NCBI RefSeq assembly: GCF_029867415.1
Contig: NC_081185.1
Span: 83,705,712 to 83,769,711 of the forward strand
Source of the DNA: Vicia villosa
Taxonomy: Eukaryota; Streptophyta; Magnoliopsida; Fabales; Fabaceae
DNA length: 64,000 bases
Direction: 5' to 3'
The notes under the pieces were generated by a model that worked only from the letters and a program-made list of their open reading frames with translations, was not told the origin of the DNA and did no database searches. The translations under genes were made by a program, and so were the position numbers. Of this stretch, positions 60,201-64,000 are shown one piece after another; position 1 is the first letter of the stretch, and each line of letters starts with the position of its first letter.

Positions 60201-61295
60201 ATTGTTTTTAAGCTCAGGAATATAGTAAACATCAGAAATCACCTGGGTTATGCCATTCACTTCCACTCTTATGCTTCCTTTTGCAACCACGGCCATTGTT
60301 GTGTCATTTCCGAGTTTTACTGTTCGACTAAACTCTTCTTCCAGATCAAAGAACCATTCTTTATTCCCGGTCATGTGATTACTGCATCCTGAGTCGAGGA
60401 ACCACACCTTGTCCCTCTTTGTTTCATGATGCTCTACATATGACATCAACAAAAGCTCTTCCTCTTCTTCTAACTCAGCATAATTTGCTTTCTTTTCCCA
60501 ATCGGGACATTCATATTGAAAGTGTCCCAACTTATGACATTTGAAACACTCAATGGTTGCTTTGCTTAAAGGTTGTCTTCCTCTACCTCGACCACGTCCT
60601 CCTCTGAATGCACCTCGACCTCTTCCCCTGCCTGCTCTGTCTTCATAAGCCACTTTCAACAAATGTTCCTCCTCATGGTAGCCCTGCATCCTCTGTTCTT
60701 GAACCAACAGACTCCCGTGCAATTCATCGATGCTTAGCGTACTTAAATCATTTGACTCCTCTATTGAACAAACAACATAATTGAATTTGGGAGTCAAAGA
60801 TCTAAGTACCTTACTGACCACTGTACTCTGCTCTATTGTCTCTCCATTCGACTTCATTTTGTTTACTATACACAAGGTTCGACCCAGGTAACTGTCTACC
60901 TTTTCTCCTTCTTTCATGCCGAGAAGTTCAAACTCTCTTCTCAGTGCCTGAAGTTGAGCCCTTTTCACCTTAGTGGATCCTTGATACTTCTGCTTCATTG
61001 AATTCCAGATTGCCTTCGACGTCCCTTTGTCGAGAATTGTCTCTAGAATTTGTCTATCTATTGCCTGGAATAGATAGTTTTTGACCTTCAAATCTTTGAG
61101 TTTGGCTTCCTCCACCATCTTCCTCTGTGCCTCATTTGCTGATGACGTCCCAATTGCCGGTGCCGGTATTCCTTCATCCACCAGACTCCACATCTCCTTA
61201 CTTCTCAGAAAGTTCTCCATCGTCATCGCCCAAAAATCGTAATGGCCGTCGAATTTTGGGATGGAGGGTTGCAGAAATCTCTCTGATGTTGACAT
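57297..61295 (-). CDS. Ty1-copia gag-pol polyprotein (1332 aa)
   Basis: A single uninterrupted ORF starts MSTSERFLQPSIPKFDGHYD, ATG 80 nt inside the 5' LTR. Gag (UBN2-type) covers about residues 1-230. An Arg/Gly-rich stretch precedes the zinc knuckle CFKCHKLGHFQYEC (about 248-262). Protease has DSGCSNHMTG (about 300). The pre-integrase HHCC region holds H-x3-H ... CTRCLSGK. Integrase starts HSDICGPITP (catalytic Asp about 498) with later DRGGEFNS and the Glu in NGVAERKNR. RT has VKWVFKTKRN, QLDVKSAFLNGEL and the catalytic SLYVDDLIFTG (about 1015). RNase H has WSSKKQPVVALSTTEAEYIA and ends KPLKLEQF. All key residues are present. Normal copia length. Lineage not assigned. Confidence 0.95.
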   Translation of the reverse strand: MSTSERFLQPSIPKFDGHYDFWAMTMENFLRSKEMWSLVDEGIPAPAIGTSSANEAQRKMVEEAKLKDLKVKNYLFQAIDRQILETILDKGTSKAIWNSMKQKYQGSTKVKRAQLQALRREFELLGMKEGEKVDSYLGRTLCIVNKMKSNGETIEQSTVVSKVLRSLTPKFNYVVCSIEESNDLSTLSIDELHGSLLVQEQRMQGYHEEEHLLKVAYEDRAGRGRGRGAFRGGRGRGRGRQPLSKATIECFKCHKLGHFQYECPDWEKKANYAELEEEEELLLMSYVEHHETKRDKVWFLDSGCSNHMTGNKEWFFDLEEEFSRTVKLGNDTTMAVVAKGSIRVEVNGITQVISDVYYIPELKNNLLSLGQLQEKGLSILIQNGTCKVFHPKRGLIMQSDMSGNRMFFVLASMETKSSMCLKIEGVAEKEAHMWHCRFGHLNHKGLRMLYINKMVIGLPLLKNSEKICTRCLSGKQHREPIPKKSLWRASKPLQLIHSDICGPITPTSSSNKRYILSFIDDFTRKTWVYFLHEKSEAFVTFKNFKAGVEKEIGAYIKCLRTDRGGEFNSNEFKEFCQSQGISRQLTAAYTPQQNGVAERKNRTIMNAVRSMLSEKQVPKTFWPDAVRWCVHIQNRCPTAAVQNTTPEEAWSGKKPAVEYFRIFGCVAHVHVPDQKRNKLDDKSKKCIFLGVSEESKAWRLCDPVSKKIIISRDVIFEEEESWDWGRTHKEIKGDILEYGDGIIEDESDDHIEEESGEIRNSNSNSNEESPRAPEVLDATGELVEGRGSRARRVPGWMAAYETGEGLSEEENLNVMLAVTDPVTFGEANKSKKWREAMSAEIEAIEKNHTWELTILPKGVKPIGVKWVFKTKRNEVGEIEKFKARLVAKGYAQRHGIDYTEVFAPVARLDTIRVILSMAAQFSWEVFQLDVKSAFLNGELKEEVFVQQPEGFIKKGEEEKVYKLKRALYGLKQAPRAWYSRIEVYFVHEGFERCPNEHTLFTKTKGGKILIVSLYVDDLIFTGNDRSMCDEFKASMMSEFDMSDLGKMKYFLGIEVKQCSNGIFICQRRYAWEVLARFGMENSNAVKNPIVPGTKLYKDEDGVVDETLYKQLVGSLMYLTATRPDLMYGVSLISRFMTSPTMSHWLAAKRILRYLKGTADHGIFYKKGDNSLKLLAFTDSDYAGDLDDRKSTSGFVFMLGTGAVSWSSKKQPVVALSTTEAEYIAATMCGCQCVWLRRILEKLGIEEKTSTVIMCDNSSTIQLSKNPVFHGKSKHIDVRFHFLRDLVNDGVIKLSYCNTQEQIADIMTKPLKLEQFEKLRGMLGVTEVIMSEA

Positions 61296-61770
61296 TCTGC
61301 TCTCTCTCTCTCTCTTTCTGTTTCACTCACACTCTTTCACACAGCCAGGCCCTTTACAGAGCTCTGATGCCAATTGTTAAACTCAGAAACTGTTATAGCA
61401 ATTGAAAAGAGATATTATTGAATGATAGCAAACTGAGGCTATATAAGTATCCAATACAACGTGACTGAGAGTAAATAGCAACTGCATCTAACATCCCTAT
61501 TATGCAGTGGAAAGAATCAAAAACCTAACTAAACTCCTAAATAATAGGTCCTCCTAAATACTAGGACTTTATTAAACAAACTGACAACAATTAACTACTA
61601 ACTCTATCATCTTTTTTTCAGGTTCAACAAAATTCTATTGATTTGTAAAACGGTAAATACAAACAAAATTGGAGAATTGAGAAATTAATGAAGGGAAGAA
61701 ATAAAGAACAATAGAAAGAAAACGGTGGCTATACTTCTTAGCAGTTGAAGAAAAGGAAACGCAGTTTCGA

Positions 61771-61843
61771 TTTTATATAGGCAAATGAAGTTGTGAGAGG
61801 GGATTTAGGGTTTTAATGGGCCTCGTTCAACACTCTTTGGGCC
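61771..61843 (-). promoter_or_regulatory. Orphaned promoter of snoRNA locus 2
   Basis: Same arrangement as at 12504-12576: site II GGCCCA (61838-61843 and 61817-61822), telo-box AAACCCTAAA (61804-61813) and TATATAAAA (61771-61779). Transcription from here now runs into the Ty1-copia 5' LTR, not the snoRNA. Confidence 0.8.
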
Positions 61844-61959
61844 TAAACACCATTTTATGAATAATTGGAAGTTTAACACCAAACAAAATCCTCGAAATTG
61901 CAGTTTGGTCCCTGGCGTTTTTTATGAATTAAAAACTCGAAAATTCTCATATTTTATAT

Positions 61960-62450
61960 GTGTTTAGGAAAACTTAAAATTTTAGGGAGTGTTTATTTCA
62001 TAGATTAAAAACTTATTTTTGAGAATAAAATTCTAATTATAAAATCTTAATAGTATAAAAATATCACAACATAATATTAATTTAACATTAAAAAATATAT
62101 ACGATAACTTGGACTTGGACGTACGTTAAATTAGGGCGACAAAATAGGTCTGACTCATCACTCATGTTTGATTTGTCAATATTTTTTATGGAATAGGTTA
62201 AGATTTTAAGTCCGCACCTTTTAATGTGTCTGTCGCACCCTGTTTTTTTCATACTTTTGCGGACGCAAACTTTTACATATAATTTTAAAGTTTAAAAGAT
62301 TCAATACTCGCGAGCTAGTCTTGCATATTCTCACTTTTTACATGTCAAACCAAAGTTTTAGGCCACATCCTCAAATTTTTGCTGGCCTTTATGTAAAGAA
62401 TGTAAACAGGGCGGATATATATCATCCTTATCGAAAAAAATTATGTTAAA
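61960..62450. repeat. AT-rich DNA with a degenerate terminal-repeat fragment
   Basis: From about 62144, GGGCGACAAAATAGGTCTGACTC resembles the left end of the repeat at 63147 (GGTGGAAAATAGGTATGTC). At about 62408 'acagggcgg' may be its other end. No ORF. Probably a decayed non-autonomous element. Confidence 0.35.
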
Positions 62451-62454
62451 AGTT

Positions 62455-64000
62455 TTAGATTGAATATAAAATTATAGAAAAAAATTGATTGGTATACATA
62501 AATATTATAATAGAAAAAATACAAAATAAAAAAAATAATAATATAGCATGAAGCATTGTGACAATTCTTGGCTCAAGATATTTATTCTCATGTGTGAAGA
62601 AATCCAAGAATCTCTCGGCTATTCTTTGTCCATTACTCATCAAATTCTTCTTTTGATTCAACAACTTGTTCATTTGAATCAATGACAAGAATATCATAAA
62701 AAAATAATTATATCTGATTTAGAAGGATATTCATTACGACTTATGATATTAATGATATTATTATGGTGCTCTTTTAGATTTATTTGGGTGTTAGTTTTGA
62801 ATTCACTTCCTTGCTTGGCTATCAAATGTTTTGAAATTTGTCCCTTGATGATTTCCAAATTTATGATTCAGATATGTGACTGGTTTTGGTTGTCAATAAA
62901 CATTTGCTTGAATTGGTTAAGAATATCTTCTAGCTTCTTATATGCATGATGTTGGTTTTGATTGTAACTATGTTATTGTTGTCTATTGGAAGGACTGATA
63001 ACTTCCCTTCATCTTTTCCAAATTGGATTCCACTTTGGAAGTTGTTTCCTTATTCGAAATTGTTTTTACCTACTTGGTATAGTTTTTTTTTTGACTAATC
63101 AAATAATTCACTTCCTTATCACTAGGAAGATAATACACATTGGTATAGGTGGAAAATAGGTATGTCTGCTCCGTTTAAATCTATATCGTAAAAGTCTGTA
63201 AAAAATGGGACAAACGTGGTAGAGAGGGCGAATTTAAAACCTTAATTCACCCTGTAAAAAAATAAGGGTGTGTTAGGGGGGACCATACACCCTTTTAGCC
63301 TAAAGGTTGCATAAATTCATATTTTCCCCATTAAAGTCAGTGTTTGCAAAATCCTACAAAAATAGGGCTAGAGGGGCAGTCATTTTAGAGGCTATCTGCC
63401 TATTACCTTTACTTGGCTCACAAAAAAAAAGGACAAAACGGGCATGCTCGACCGACCGAGTCTATTTTGACACCGCTGCCATTTATGTGGTTACTGGTGC
63501 GTTGCTAAAAAAATAAAATCTATTTATTCTTACCAAAGATTTATTGCATTTCGATCAATTGTTTGGGAAGATTTTCTAGTTGCTTTGAGAGTTCATCCAG
63601 AGTCCGTGTGAGTAGCTTGTTGGACAAGCATGTCATCATTGCTCCTAACTTTTTTGAACTAGACCTCTGTTATATTGGTCACGGTGGTCAGTGAGGATCA
63701 TTGTTTCTCTAGTTATTAATATCAACACTCTTAGCTTAGACATTAGGGAAGTGTATGCAATAACGTCAAGTAACAACTTTGGTTGTTACAAAAGTTTGTT
63801 TATAAATATGTGGATCTAGGTAAGATAATCAAATCCATGATTTGGACATCTTCTAAGCATTGACTTATATCTCTTTCAATCTTCACGTAAGGTTTCTGTT
63901 GATCCTGGCGAAAAGACTGCAATTGTTGCTTTCACCTTCATAAACTTGTTTTGAGAGAAGAATATATCGAGAATTTTTTTTGATGCAGTCCAATTTGTCA
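62455..64000 (-). pseudogene. Athila/Tat-type Ty3/gypsy gag relic
   Basis: Near 63865-63890 the minus strand reads ETLRED*KRYKSMLRRCPNHGF, closely like the gag block 'ETL.EAWERYK.LLRRCPHHG' of Athila/Ogre-type elements. Around 63545-63630 is CLSNKLLTRTLDELSKQLEN. At about 62800-62960 a FKQMFIDNQNQSHI stretch resembles the late gag region. Many stops and frame changes are present. It runs off the right edge and is split by a small repeat at about 63145-63477. Confidence 0.6.
63145..63477. mobile_element. Small non-autonomous element inside the gag relic
   Basis: The left end AGGTGGAAAATAGGTATG and right end CTATTTTGACACC are imperfect inverted repeats. Inner sequence with GGGACAAACGTGG and ACAAAACGGGC matches the style of a common plant repeat. 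Gag-like sequence lies on both sides. TSD not clear. Confidence 0.4.

Larger units (their letters stand above)
57039..61609 (-). mobile_element. Young, apparently intact Ty1-copia retrotransposon
   Basis: LTRs of 235 bp (57039-57273 and 61375-61609) differ at one position (G/T near 57158). TSD TCTTT is perfect (57034-57038 and 61610-61614). Just inside the 5' LTR the minus strand has TGGCATCAGAGC (61361-61372), a tRNA-iMet type primer site. Beside the 3' LTR is the polypurine tract AAGGGAGGGAA (57274-57284). One continuous polyprotein ORF fills the interior. All parts needed for autonomous transposition appear present. Each LTR carries TTATATAGCC as a TATA box. Confidence 0.96.

Overview
The window looks like a repeat-dense stretch of a legume nuclear genome. 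Very long Ogre-type LTRs, Tekay-like and SIRE-like LTRs and legume MITEs point to Papilionoideae, probably the vetch/pea/clover group; the species cannot be fixed from sequence alone. I found no intact ordinary host protein-coding gene. Nearly everything is transposable-element DNA nested several levels deep. The host genes I can support are small RNA genes: two copies of a C/D-box snoRNA locus (U15 family), at about 11.9-12.6 kb and 56.7-57.0/61.6-61.9 kb.

Layout. 1-1.1 kb: end of an Athila-like LTR with its primer-binding site. 1.2-10.5 kb: 3' LTR and 3' UTR of a minus-strand Ogre-like element, with a plus-strand Tekay-like solo LTR (5272-8345) inside. 10.5-13.1 kb: AT-rich host DNA with snoRNA locus 1 and its telo-box/site II promoter. 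13.08-14.72 kb: 5'-truncated LINE. 14.8-22.5 kb: decayed Ty1-copia element whose middle has been replaced by the 3' half of a SIRE-like element with an env-like ORF. 23.6-37.65 kb: a decayed hAT transposon split by a CACTA-like element (25941-35127), which itself carries a Harbinger-type MITE, a second hAT element holding a captured gene fragment, and an L1-type LINE. 38.7-41.5 kb: LTR fragment, Mutator-type MITE and LINE relic. 41.6-53.6 kb: truncated minus-strand Tekay-like element whose 5' LTR contains an Ogre solo LTR, which contains another Ogre solo LTR. 53.6-56.6 kb: SINE, Stowaway MITE, unidentified exon-like ORFs and tandem repeats. 56.9-62 kb: snoRNA locus 2, split between promoter and snoRNA by a young Ty1-copia element with an intact 1332-residue polyprotein. 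62-64 kb: decayed gag and small repeats.

Most notable. (1) Arrays of 12-bp palindromes occur in pairs 21-22 bp apart, repeated about every 72-73 bp, in two unrelated LTR-retrotransposon families: GTCGAC-cored in the SIRE-like element (in the LTR upstream of a TATA box and again upstream of the env-like ORF) and GTAACCGGTTAC in the Tekay-like LTR. Two turns of B-DNA between paired sites suggests a protein-binding module. (2) The second U15 snoRNA copy has lost its promoter to an insertion and now lies just downstream of a co-oriented retrotransposon LTR with its own TATA box. (3) A hAT element carries two exons of an unidentified gene with a clean GT-AG intron. (4) tRNA-like box A/box B segments recur inside Ogre-type LTRs.

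Boundaries with target-site duplications (TSDs) were read directly. Family names come from termini and protein motifs recognised by eye.
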